From positions 1 through 50,049 of the forward strand of contig NZ_AHKF01000024.1 in the NCBI RefSeq assembly GCF_000252125.1: a DNA stretch of 50,049 bases, in the 5' to 3' direction. This DNA comes from Flavobacterium frigoris PS1 (GTDB lineage: Bacteria; Bacteroidota; Bacteroidia; Flavobacteriales; Flavobacteriaceae). The notes beneath the pieces are model-generated. The model did not search any database and was not told the origin of the DNA. It saw only the letters and a program-made list of their open reading frames with translations. Positions within the stretch are counted from its first letter, which is position 1. Every line of letters begins with the position of its first letter. This document shows, piece after piece, positions 27,584-36,159 of this stretch. A program made the translations under genes and the position numbers.

Positions 27584-28021
27584 ATGAAATCTTTCAGCAA
27601 ACAGTTATCCTTTCGTTGGTCAGATCTTGACCCTAATTTTCATGTGCGCCATAGCGCCTATTACGATTTTGGAGCGCAACACCGTATCGAAATTTTGGAA
27701 AGCCTCGGCTTAACCATGAAAGCATTGCAAATCAATCACTTTGGACCTATACTCTTTAGGGAAGAATGTGTATTCAGAAAAGAAATCAAACTTTCAGATG
27801 CTATCTTTATGCACACTAAAGTCTCCAAACTAAAAGCTGACGGTTCACGCTGGTCAATTGTACACGAATTCCTGAATGAAGCTAACGTACTGCATGCTAC
27901 TATTACTGTTGATGGAGCCTGGATGGACACTAAATTACGTAAACTGTGTGATCCAGTTCCTGAAATTGCATTAGCAGCTTTCGCTGCTATGCCAAAAAGT
28001 GAAGATTTTATCCAACTTTAA
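27584..28021 (+). CDS. Acyl-CoA thioesterase (hotdog fold, 4HBT)
   Basis: This 145-residue protein starts with FRWSDLDPNFHVRHSAYYDF, the counterpart of the RYxDxDxxGHVNNxxYxxY motif in YbgC/FadM-like thioesterases, with the catalytic Asp in DLDP. The later ATITVDGAWMDTKLRKL is the usual final strand. It should hydrolyse acyl-CoA thioesters in the cytoplasm. Length is normal for the family and the substrate chain is unknown. A strong terminator follows. Confidence 0.88.
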   Translation: MKSFSKQLSFRWSDLDPNFHVRHSAYYDFGAQHRIEILESLGLTMKALQINHFGPILFREECVFRKEIKLSDAIFMHTKVSKLKADGSRWSIVHEFLNEANVLHATITVDGAWMDTKLRKLCDPVPEIALAAFAAMPKSEDFIQL

Positions 28022-28061
28022 GCACTTTTATTACTGGAGTTTACAGATAACAACAGACATT

Positions 28062-28100
28062 AAAAAAAGGCTGGTCTATCACTGATAGCCAGCCTTTTTT
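28062..28100 (+). terminator. Intrinsic terminator after the thioesterase gene
   Basis: AAAAAAAGGCTGG (28062-28074) pairs with CCAGCCTTTTTT (28089-28100), with CTAT/ATAG continuing the stem towards the loop. Confidence 0.88.
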
Positions 28101-28206
28101 AGGTTTTAACAGGAATTGCTATTTACGCACATATTCAATTCTTTTTACTGCTATTTTTTAAGTTGGTTTAATATCCAAAACTTAGTTTTTTTTTGAATTT
28201 TATACG

Positions 28207-28214
28207 TAAATTTG
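28207..28214 (+). promoter_or_regulatory. -7 element before the HPF gene
   Basis: TAAATTTG fits TAnnTTTG. It lies 111 bases upstream of the HPF start, so the transcript would have a leader of about 100 bases. Confidence 0.4.
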
Positions 28215-28325
28215 AGTAGTTAGCCCCATTTAAAAAGTTCTCTCAGGAATTAATAATAAAATCGTTTTGATACAACGACAAAACGAACGATTATCGAAAT
28301 TATACTAACCCTAAAAACAGCAACT

Positions 28326-28625
28326 ATGGAAATTACAACTCAGTTTGTACAAGCGGAGCCAAATGCTACAGCAGACAATTTAGTGTTCGGAAAATTGGAA
28401 AATTTAGCAAAACACTATAATTGGATTATTCGCGCAAATGTTATTTTTAAAGAGGAAAAAAAATCCGATGGTAAAGGAAAAATTTGTGATGTTATCTTAA
28501 GTTGTCCTGGTCCCCAAATATTTGCCTCTTCCAATGAGCAAACTTTCGAAATTGCCGTTGCTGAAACCATTCGAGATTTAGAGGTACAGCTGAAAAAACG
28601 CAAAAGTGAAATGAAACCATTTTAA
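28326..28625 (+). CDS. hpf: Short ribosome hibernation promoting factor (HPF/YfiA)
   Basis: This 99-residue protein shows the HPF/RaiA domain pattern: an opening strand MEITTQFVQAEPNATADNL, a first helix (FGKLENLAKHYN), central strands with KICDVILSCPGPQIFASSNE, and a second helix FEIAVAETIRDLEVQLKKRK. Short HPF proteins bind the 30S decoding centre and favour 100S or inactive ribosomes in stationary phase. The basic C-terminal helix is retained. It is preceded by a long untranslated leader. Confidence 0.85.
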   Translation: MEITTQFVQAEPNATADNLVFGKLENLAKHYNWIIRANVIFKEEKKSDGKGKICDVILSCPGPQIFASSNEQTFEIAVAETIRDLEVQLKKRKSEMKPF

Positions 28626-28652
28626 GCTCTTTATAAAATTTAGGCTGCAACC

Positions 28653-28660
28653 TATATTTG
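28653..28660 (+). promoter_or_regulatory. -7 element of a small transcription unit
   Basis: TATATTTG is a perfect TAnnTTTG. A TTA (28631-28633) sits 19 bases upstream, one base off the TTG -33 box. The unit would end at the hairpin at 28814-28845. Confidence 0.45.
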
Positions 28661-28702
28661 TCTTACATTCTTAAAAAGAATATTTTCAGAATCTATATCC
28701 TT

Positions 28703-28777
28703 ATGACAGCTGAACTTGAATTAGAGCTAGCTAGTTATCTGATTCTGCCAAAAAAAACAATAGCACATTTAACTTAG
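28703..28777 (+). CDS. Possible 24-residue small protein
   Basis: The ATG at 28703 opens MTAELELELASYLILPKKTI followed by AHLT and a TAG stop. It lies between a perfect -7 element 43 bases upstream and an intrinsic terminator 37 bases downstream, so it fits a stand-alone transcript. No family was recognised. The transcript may equally be a non-coding RNA, so the coding call is weak. Confidence 0.3.
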   Translation: MTAELELELASYLILPKKTIAHLT

Positions 28778-28813
28778 TCACTCCTTTTAGTTTGTTATAG
28801 TCTTTATTAATAG

Positions 28814-28845
28814 AAGCTGCAGCCCTAAAAGTTGCAGCTTTTTTT
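28814..28845 (+). terminator. Intrinsic terminator of the small unit
   Basis: AAGCTGCA (28814-28821) pairs with TGCAGCTT (28833-28840), followed directly by TTTTT. Confidence 0.8.
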
Positions 28846-28949
28846 CGTACATTTATTCTCGTTTTTTCTGCTAAGCACTGGTGTACCATGATTAAAAGTA
28901 ACAGCGAGAATTCCTAATTAAAAATGCGGCAATCCCATAAAAAATAGAT

Positions 28950-29252
28950 TTGGCAAATAGAACGGCACAACACATATTAAGCACATCAGCAAACCTGCTT
29001 GGTTTTTGCTTATTCATTATTACCTCGCTACACATTGGTAATAAATCTAATAGTAGCTATATTGATGAGTTTACCGCTATAGTTGCACTATTGCTCACTA
29101 TTTCATCTGTGTTCTCGTTTTTTTCAATACGAACGCCAGACGCTAAGAAAGAGCAGCAACTTGAACAAATTGCCGACAAGTTCTTTATTGTCTCTTTATT
29201 AGGTATTTTTGCCATTATACTTTTCATCATAATTACATACTGGGATAAATAG
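28950..29252 (+). CDS. Conserved three-helix membrane protein
   Basis: This 100-residue protein is read from a TTG start. The frame has a stop at 28944-28946 and no usable ATG, so TTG is forced. Hydrophobic segments are LLGFCLFIITSLHI (residues ~16-29), FTAIVALLLTISSVFSFFSI (~41-60) and FFIVSLLGIFAIILFIIITY (~78-97). Between the last two lies a charged stretch (DAKKEQQLEQIADK). The opening ANRTAQHILSTSANLLGF looks like a conserved Bacteroidota family, but no function is known. Confidence 0.72.
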   Translation: MANRTAQHILSTSANLLGFCLFIITSLHIGNKSNSSYIDEFTAIVALLLTISSVFSFFSIRTPDAKKEQQLEQIADKFFIVSLLGIFAIILFIIITYWDK

Positions 29253-29338
29253 GAATATACCTAGTATAACATCTAAAATTCAGATTCACAAAGACAACTG
29301 TTTTTTTAGCACACGCCATTTTATTGTTATCTTTAATT

Positions 29339-31021
29339 ATGGAAACAATTAATCATATTCTAAGACTTTTAGCAGGCATTGGTTTATTCCTTTTTGCCAT
29401 ATTCTTACTAGAGGACTCTTTAAAAAACCTTTCCGGTAGAAATTTTAAGCTCTTCCTACAAAAAATCACTAAAAATAAGGTTGGTGCCGCAGCTGGAGGA
29501 GCAATAGTTACCGGCATTCTGCAGAGCAGTTCCATGGTTTCTTTTATGGTCTTGGCATTTGTAGGGGCTGGTGTTTTTACCATGAGGAACGCCATGGCTA
29601 TCGTTTTGGGAGCAAATTTAGGGACTACGCTCGATAGCTGGTTAGTGGCCACACTTGGTTTTAATGTAGATATAGAAGTTATTGCCTATCCAGCAGTATG
29701 CTTAGGAGGCCTATTGCTTATCCTATTCAGTAACCGAAAAACCGCGAAGTACATTGCATTTTTCCTTTTCGGCTTTGGCTTATTGTTTATTGGTCTTGGT
29801 TTTATGAAAACAGCAATGGAAGCTCAGGTTAAAATTTTTGATTTTTCTCAATATGCCGAAATGCCGCTAATGGTTTTCCTGCTCATCGGGTTTATTATAA
29901 CTTTGATTGTTCAATCTAGTTCCGTTACCATGGCTCTCAGCCTTAGCGCACTCCATGTTGGTGTTATTAGTCTTCCCATAGCCGCCGCTATTATCCTGGG
30001 ATCTCAAACCGGCACCACAATTAAAATAATTTTAGCTGCCATAGGTGGAAATGCATCTAAAAAACGCATCGTACTGGGGAATGTTCTTTTTAATGTATTT
30101 GTCACCATTTTTGCCTTCCTTTTATTAAAACCCATTCTATTTCTTATAACAGATGTACTTAATATTAAAGACAGTCTTATTGCCCTAGTCGCTTTTTCTA
30201 CTTTTATTAATCTATGTGCGATCTCCATTTTCTTGCCCATGCTCGATTCTTTTACTGGTTTTTTAGAACGATTTTTCAAGAATTCCGATAGTTCTAGCAC
30301 TGCTTTCATTAGCCATGCTTCCTTTGCAGAGTCCGTAACTGCCTTGGATTTATTTAGACGGGAAACCAATTATTTTATTCATAACTCAATGATTTTTAAC
30401 CTCGAATTATTCAAGATTGATACCTATCAGCTTCGCGAAAACTCGGCTTTTAAAAGCATAAACGAAAAGAATAGATTTTACTTTAAAACCAAAGAAGAAA
30501 AATATGATTTCCTAAAATTGTTGCAAGGCGAATTACAAGCCTTTTATCTCGAATTAAGACCTAAATTAAGGACCGAACAGTATTCTGAAATTAACCAATT
30601 GATCTCTGCAGTGCGAAATTCAATGCATTCTGTAAAGAGTGTCAAGGATATAGGAAGTAATATTGCAGACTTACGGCATTCTTCGAAAGAAATTAAGTAC
30701 AATTTTTTCATCCATCATAAAAAGGAAATTGAAATATTATATGGGCAACTAAATGCATTTGTAGCACAAGAAAAAGCGCCATCTTTCAAAAATATCCAGG
30801 CTGTTTATGATTCTATTGAGACCAACTACACTTCGGCGTTAAATAACTTTTATAGCGAAGCACAAAATGCTCCTATCGAAGACATCGATATCACAACGGT
30901 AATCAATTTTAACAGGGAACTATTTACCTCAAATAAGGCGATGCTGATGGCTGTTAAAGACTTCGTATTGCAGGAAAAACAAGCAGAGGGTTTTAATGAA
31001 ATTCCCATGTATAAAACTTAA
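29339..31021 (+). CDS. Na/Pi cotransporter family protein with PhoU-like C-terminus
   Basis: The ATG at 29339 gives 560 residues. The membrane part has two inverted repeats, each with the QSSS motif of the Na/Pi cotransporter family: VTGILQSSSMVSFMVLAF and ITLIVQSSSVTMALSLSA. They are supported by GANLGTTLDSW and ILGSQTGTTIKI. From about residue 330 the sequence becomes helical and charged, like the PhoU-type regulatory domain fused to many bacterial members. The expected role is sodium-coupled phosphate uptake or export. Confidence 0.92.
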   Translation: METINHILRLLAGIGLFLFAIFLLEDSLKNLSGRNFKLFLQKITKNKVGAAAGGAIVTGILQSSSMVSFMVLAFVGAGVFTMRNAMAIVLGANLGTTLDSWLVATLGFNVDIEVIAYPAVCLGGLLLILFSNRKTAKYIAFFLFGFGLLFIGLGFMKTAMEAQVKIFDFSQYAEMPLMVFLLIGFIITLIVQSSSVTMALSLSALHVGVISLPIAAAIILGSQTGTTIKIILAAIGGNASKKRIVLGNVLFNVFVTIFAFLLLKPILFLITDVLNIKDSLIALVAFSTFINLCAISIFLPMLDSFTGFLERFFKNSDSSSTAFISHASFAESVTALDLFRRETNYFIHNSMIFNLELFKIDTYQLRENSAFKSINEKNRFYFKTKEEKYDFLKLLQGELQAFYLELRPKLRTEQYSEINQLISAVRNSMHSVKSVKDIGSNIADLRHSSKEIKYNFFIHHKKEIEILYGQLNAFVAQEKAPSFKNIQAVYDSIETNYTSALNNFYSEAQNAPIEDIDITTVINFNRELFTSNKAMLMAVKDFVLQEKQAEGFNEIPMYKT

Positions 31022-31209
31022 ATAATATCATGAAGTTTTGGCTGAATTAGTGCTTTAAACTTTATAAAAAAGGAGGATTTCCGAAGAGCTAAATCCAATA
31101 ATTTTGAAACATAAACTACTGATTTTATAAAACATTTCCGATTTAAATTTCCATCTTTGTAGTTAGCTTAATTTGCAATTTGATTTTTTTTCCATAAAAA
31201 TAAACACAT

Positions 31210-34200
31210 TTGAAAACGGTATTAAAAAAGAGTTTAAAAATTTTCCAATGGACATTAGGAATAATCACTGCGTTATTGCTACTGTTGCTAATACTTATTC
31301 AAATACCAGCTGTTCAAAATCTAGCCAAAGATAAAGCGGTTAGTTACCTTGAAGAAAAAATTCAAACGAAAGTTAGAGTTGACACACTTGAAATAGAATT
31401 TCCAAAAAAAATTATTTTAAAGGGAGTTTATTTTGAAGACCAAAAAAAGCAAATGCTTTTGTCTGGTAAAGAATTAGCTGTAGACATTAGTTTACTGAAG
31501 TTAATGAATAATACTGTTGAAATAAACTCAATAGACCTGCAGGGCGTTACATTAAATTTAAGTAGGAATTCACATGCTGTTTTTAATTTTGATTACATCT
31601 TAAAAGCCTTTTCTTCGCCCGCAGACACGACAAAAGCACCGATGGTCATTTCTCTAGACAAAATTAATCTGGACCAAACTACATTTAAACTTAAAGATGA
31701 TTTTTCTAAAATTGATTTTTCCCTGAATCTGAAGCATTTAGATACCAGAATCAGAACTTTTGATTTAGAGCAAATGGACTTTGAGGTTCCTAAGGTTACC
31801 ATTACAGGTTTGAAGTTAAAATTAAAACAAGGTATAGCCACAAACTCAGTCGATACAGATACTACTCCAGCTACAATCTATAAGTTTCAACTGGGTGAAA
31901 TTGACTTATCCAAGGCAGATATTGACTACGAGGACAAAAAAACAAAGTTGACCACTTCGCTATCGCTTAAAAAATTAGGGGTGAAGTTTGACAAAACGGA
32001 TGTTTACAACCGGTTTATACTAATCGATAAAGTTACGCTCTCTAATGCCACAGGAAAACTGGCTTTTGGCAAATTAGAGAGGATTAAAAACGAATTGGCT
32101 TCAAATGAGCCTAATAATTGGGAAATAAAAGTCAGAGAATCCAAAATCAAGGGAGTCGATTTTGCCTATGATGATCAAAATGTAGTCCCTCTTCAAAAAG
32201 GACTTGATTACAACCATATTAAACTTTCGTCACTGCGTTTTGACGCCGAAAATATGCGTTACAGTCCTATTGGTATTTCAGGGAATATCAATTCATTAAA
32301 ATTATCAGAGCAGAGCGGCTTAGAAATTCAGTCTTTTAAAACTGATTTTTTCTATGGTAAAAAGAATGCTTTCCTGAAAAAACTATATATAAAAACACCA
32401 CACAGTTTAATAAAGGACGAACTTCTCATTGGTTATCCTTCAATTGAAGCACTGGCTAGAGATTATGGGCAATTGAGCATTAATGCTTCATTGCAAAAAA
32501 GTGAAATAGGATTTAGGGACATTTTGCTTTTCATGCCTGATCTATCAAACAAAAAGCCTTTTAGCACTAATCCAGACGCAGTCCTTCTGTTAAACAGTAA
32601 AGTGATAGGTAAGTTGAATGACTTACAAATTCCGAAATTTGAAATCAGTGGAATAGGAAAAACAAAAATAGTATCTAGTGGAACTATAAAAGGCTTGCCA
32701 GATGTCAACAAGGCTTATTTTAATTTGAATATCGCAAATTTTGAAACCAGTGCAAAAGATATTGCCGCATTTGTACCAAAAGAAACTATCCCAAATACAA
32801 TTCAGCTACCCGCTTTATTTAACGTGAAAGGAAACTTCAAAGGAACCATAAATAATTTCGCAACTGATTTAGTGCTGGGGAGCAGTTTTGGTAAAGCCAA
32901 AATTAATGCGCTATACGACCAAAGTAGAAAACAAAATGAAAAATACGATGCCAAAGCAGAATTAGAAAATTTTGATTTGGGAAAATTGATTAAAAATAAT
33001 TCGATAGGCAAAATCAGTTTAAAGGCCTCTATAAAAGGAACTGGCTTAGATCCAAAAACGGCAAACAGTTCGGTAAAAGGAACGATTTCTAAAATCAATT
33101 ACAACAAATATACCTATCAGAATTTAGACCTTGATGGAACGATAAACAAAGGACTTTTTAAAGCAAATGCTTCCGCTACCGATCCAAATCTAACTTTTGA
33201 TTTAGTAACCAGCGGAAGCTTCAAGGATAAGTATCCTGCCGGTAAAATCAATTTAAATATTGACATTGCTGATCTAGAAAAATTGAATTTACATGCTGGA
33301 CCAATGAAAATAAGAGGTATTGTAGATGCGGATATTCAATCAGCCGATATGGATTATTTAAATGGAAAGTTTAACATAATCAATCTTACGGTCGCTGATG
33401 ATAAAGAGCAGTTTGTTACAGACTCGATTACATTAATTGCAACTTCTACGGTCGATCAAAATACCTTGGATTTCAAATCTCCATTTATGACTGCAAGCAT
33501 AAATGGGAAATACAAGCTTTCTAAAATTGCTGCAGCCTTGTCTAATTCTATTTCTGAATATTATACTGCTGAGCCACATTCGAATACAAAAAAATCTAAA
33601 AAACAAGAATTGGAATTCAAAATTGCCATTTCAGACAGTCCTCTTTTAGTAAAATTAATACCTGATTTAAAAAGTTTAGAACCCATAGCTATTTCTGGAA
33701 GGTACAATACTATAAATGATTCTATTGTTTTGAATGCTGCGATCCCTAAAATTATTTACGGAGGAAACACATTAACAAATGCTGTTTTAAAAATAGAAAC
33801 CAAAGACCAAGCTTTACTTTATAGCTTAATGGTTGATGATTTACAAAACGATCAATTTCAATTGCCCTATACTTCCTTAACTGGAAAAGTGCAAAACAAT
33901 ACTGCCGATTATATCTTGCAATTAAAAGACTTAAATGACAAAGAGAAGTATTTAATTACTGGTACGCTTGAAGCAAAGAAAGGCAATAACGAGATTCATT
34001 TTGATCCTAAAAATTTATTACTCAATTACGAATCATGGAAAATTGCTGCTGATAATGTAATCCGTTTTGGAGCAAAAGGCATTTACGCTGATAATGTTGA
34101 GTTAAGCAAAGATGGCAGTAGCATTGCACTTCAATCAGAATCTGAAAAAGCAAATGCGCCACTAGCGATTAATTTCAAAGATTTCAAAATTGAAACGCTG

Positions 34201-36159
34201 AGCAGTCTAGCTGAGAAAAGCGATTTTACCATTAGCGGAAATACTAATGGAACTGTTTTATTAAAAAATATAAATCAAACTGCTGTTTTTACATCTAATC
34301 TTACCATTGACAATTTTGCATTTAAGAAAGACACGGTTGGAACTATTAATATCCAAGTAGATAATAATATTGCCAACAACTACAATGCAAAGATTGTCAT
34401 AACGGGTCAAGACAACCAAGTAAATTTAGACGGAACTTACAAAACAGGAAATGGAGCTATGGACTTCAACTTAGATATTGTAAAATTAAACCTAAAAAGC
34501 ATTCAAGGATTTACATTGGGTAACCTGCAGGAAAGCACTGGTTTCTTTAACGGAAAATTCAAAATAACAGGAACGGTTGACCAACCTAAAATGAATGGGG
34601 ATTTGAAGTTGAATGAAATAGGATTTAAGGTAACACAACTCAACGCAACATTCAAATCCATGAATGATGCCGTTTCATTTACAAATGATGCCATTGTATT
34701 TGATCGTTTTACCATTAAAGATGAGAAAAACAACGATTTAGTTATCAATGGAAAAATCAACAGTTCCAATTTCAATAATTTTGGTTTTGATCTAAGCTTG
34801 GATGCAGATAATTTCCAAGCCTTAAATTCAAAAGAAAAAGACAATGATTTATTCTATGGTGAAGTGTATTTAGACAATCATTTACGAATAAAAGGAGACC
34901 TCAATAACCCTATTGTTGATGGAAGTATAAAAGTAAATAAAGGCACTAAACTGACTATCGTTATGCCGCAATCAGATCCTTCAATAGCGGATCGAGAGGG
35001 AATTGTAGAATTTATTGATCAGGACAATCCATCCCTAGTTGAAACCATTGCTGTAGATGAAAATTTAAGCAAAACTGAAGTAAAAGGAATCAATGCATCT
35101 GTAAATATTGAAGTCGATAAAGAAGCTGAGTTATCAATTGTAATTGATAAAGCCAATGGTGATTTTTTAAAATTAAAAGGAGAAGCTCAGCTAAATGGTG
35201 GAATTGACCCTTCTGGAAAAACGACTTTAACAGGAAGATATGAGTTGAAAGAAGGAGCTTACGAAATGAATTTTAATTTTATCAAACGAAAATTTGACAT
35301 TAAAAGTGGTAGCTATATCCTCTGGACAGGGGAACCTACACAAGCTGATATTAACATTACCGCTGTATATAAAAATGAAGCTGCTCCTATTGACCTTGTT
35401 GATGATCAGCTAGGAAGTATTTCTGCTGACGTGAGAAATACCTACAAACAAAAAATTCCTTTTGAAACTGAATTGAAAATGAAAGGCGAATTGATGAAAC
35501 CGAGCATTTCCTTTGATATCATTCTACCTGATGGAAATAATAGTGTGTCAACCGAAATCATCAATACCACGCAAGCGAAATTAAGCCAACTGCGCCAGCA
35601 ACCAGACGAACTTAACAAGCAAGTATTTGCGTTGCTATTGCTGAATCGTTTTATAGGTGAAAATCCTTTTGCTAGTGAAGCAGGTGGCAGCTCAATTAAT
35701 TCAATAGCGAGACAAAGTGCAAGTAAAATTCTATCGCAACAATTAAACAATCTAGCTGGGAATTTAATTAGCGGTGTGGAACTTAATTTTGATTTAGATT
35801 CGACTGAAGATTATACTACGGGACAATTAGAAAACAAAACTGATTTGAATGTAGGGATTTCTAAAAAATTACTCAACGACCGATTGAAAGTGACTGTAGG
35901 AAGCAGTTTTGGGCTAGAAGGACCACAACAAACCAACGAAGAAACAAACACTATTGCAGGTGATGTTTCTGTAGAGTACCAACTCTCTAAAGACGGTCGC
36001 TACAAGTTAAAAGCATACCGTTTAAACAAATATCAAGTCGCACTTCAAGGACAAGTAGTAGAAACCGGAATTGCTTTTATTATTACTTTAGATTACAATC
36101 ATTTTAAAGAATTATTTCAAAAAAGCAAAACTCCAAAAGAGAAAAACAAAAAGAAATAA
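31210..36159 (+). CDS. tamB: Translocation and assembly module protein TamB
   Basis: This 1649-residue protein is read from a TTG forced by a stop at 31201-31203. One N-terminal membrane anchor (WTLGIITALLLLLLILIQIP) is followed by a very long beta-strand-rich stretch typical of AsmA/TamB-like lipid-transfer or assembly proteins. A C-terminal TamB (DUF490) domain reads LKGEAQLNGGIDPSGKTTLT, RYELKEGAYEMNFNFIKRKF, VYKNEAAPIDLVDD, PSISFDIILPDG and NKQVFALLLLNRFIG. It spans the periplasm and works with a BamA-superfamily partner. The next gene encodes such a partner and overlaps the stop (TAATG). Confidence 0.94.
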   Translation: MKTVLKKSLKIFQWTLGIITALLLLLLILIQIPAVQNLAKDKAVSYLEEKIQTKVRVDTLEIEFPKKIILKGVYFEDQKKQMLLSGKELAVDISLLKLMNNTVEINSIDLQGVTLNLSRNSHAVFNFDYILKAFSSPADTTKAPMVISLDKINLDQTTFKLKDDFSKIDFSLNLKHLDTRIRTFDLEQMDFEVPKVTITGLKLKLKQGIATNSVDTDTTPATIYKFQLGEIDLSKADIDYEDKKTKLTTSLSLKKLGVKFDKTDVYNRFILIDKVTLSNATGKLAFGKLERIKNELASNEPNNWEIKVRESKIKGVDFAYDDQNVVPLQKGLDYNHIKLSSLRFDAENMRYSPIGISGNINSLKLSEQSGLEIQSFKTDFFYGKKNAFLKKLYIKTPHSLIKDELLIGYPSIEALARDYGQLSINASLQKSEIGFRDILLFMPDLSNKKPFSTNPDAVLLLNSKVIGKLNDLQIPKFEISGIGKTKIVSSGTIKGLPDVNKAYFNLNIANFETSAKDIAAFVPKETIPNTIQLPALFNVKGNFKGTINNFATDLVLGSSFGKAKINALYDQSRKQNEKYDAKAELENFDLGKLIKNNSIGKISLKASIKGTGLDPKTANSSVKGTISKINYNKYTYQNLDLDGTINKGLFKANASATDPNLTFDLVTSGSFKDKYPAGKINLNIDIADLEKLNLHAGPMKIRGIVDADIQSADMDYLNGKFNIINLTVADDKEQFVTDSITLIATSTVDQNTLDFKSPFMTASINGKYKLSKIAAALSNSISEYYTAEPHSNTKKSKKQELEFKIAISDSPLLVKLIPDLKSLEPIAISGRYNTINDSIVLNAAIPKIIYGGNTLTNAVLKIETKDQALLYSLMVDDLQNDQFQLPYTSLTGKVQNNTADYILQLKDLNDKEKYLITGTLEAKKGNNEIHFDPKNLLLNYESWKIAADNVIRFGAKGIYADNVELSKDGSSIALQSESEKANAPLAINFKDFKIETLSSLAEKSDFTISGNTNGTVLLKNINQTAVFTSNLTIDNFAFKKDTVGTINIQVDNNIANNYNAKIVITGQDNQVNLDGTYKTGNGAMDFNLDIVKLNLKSIQGFTLGNLQESTGFFNGKFKITGTVDQPKMNGDLKLNEIGFKVTQLNATFKSMNDAVSFTNDAIVFDRFTIKDEKNNDLVINGKINSSNFNNFGFDLSLDADNFQALNSKEKDNDLFYGEVYLDNHLRIKGDLNNPIVDGSIKVNKGTKLTIVMPQSDPSIADREGIVEFIDQDNPSLVETIAVDENLSKTEVKGINASVNIEVDKEAELSIVIDKANGDFLKLKGEAQLNGGIDPSGKTTLTGRYELKEGAYEMNFNFIKRKFDIKSGSYILWTGEPTQADINITAVYKNEAAPIDLVDDQLGSISADVRNTYKQKIPFETELKMKGELMKPSISFDIILPDGNNSVSTEIINTTQAKLSQLRQQPDELNKQVFALLLLNRFIGENPFASEAGGSSINSIARQSASKILSQQLNNLAGNLISGVELNFDLDSTEDYTTGQLENKTDLNVGISKKLLNDRLKVTVGSSFGLEGPQQTNEETNTIAGDVSVEYQLSKDGRYKLKAYRLNKYQVALQGQVVETGIAFIITLDYNHFKELFQKSKTPKEKNKKK

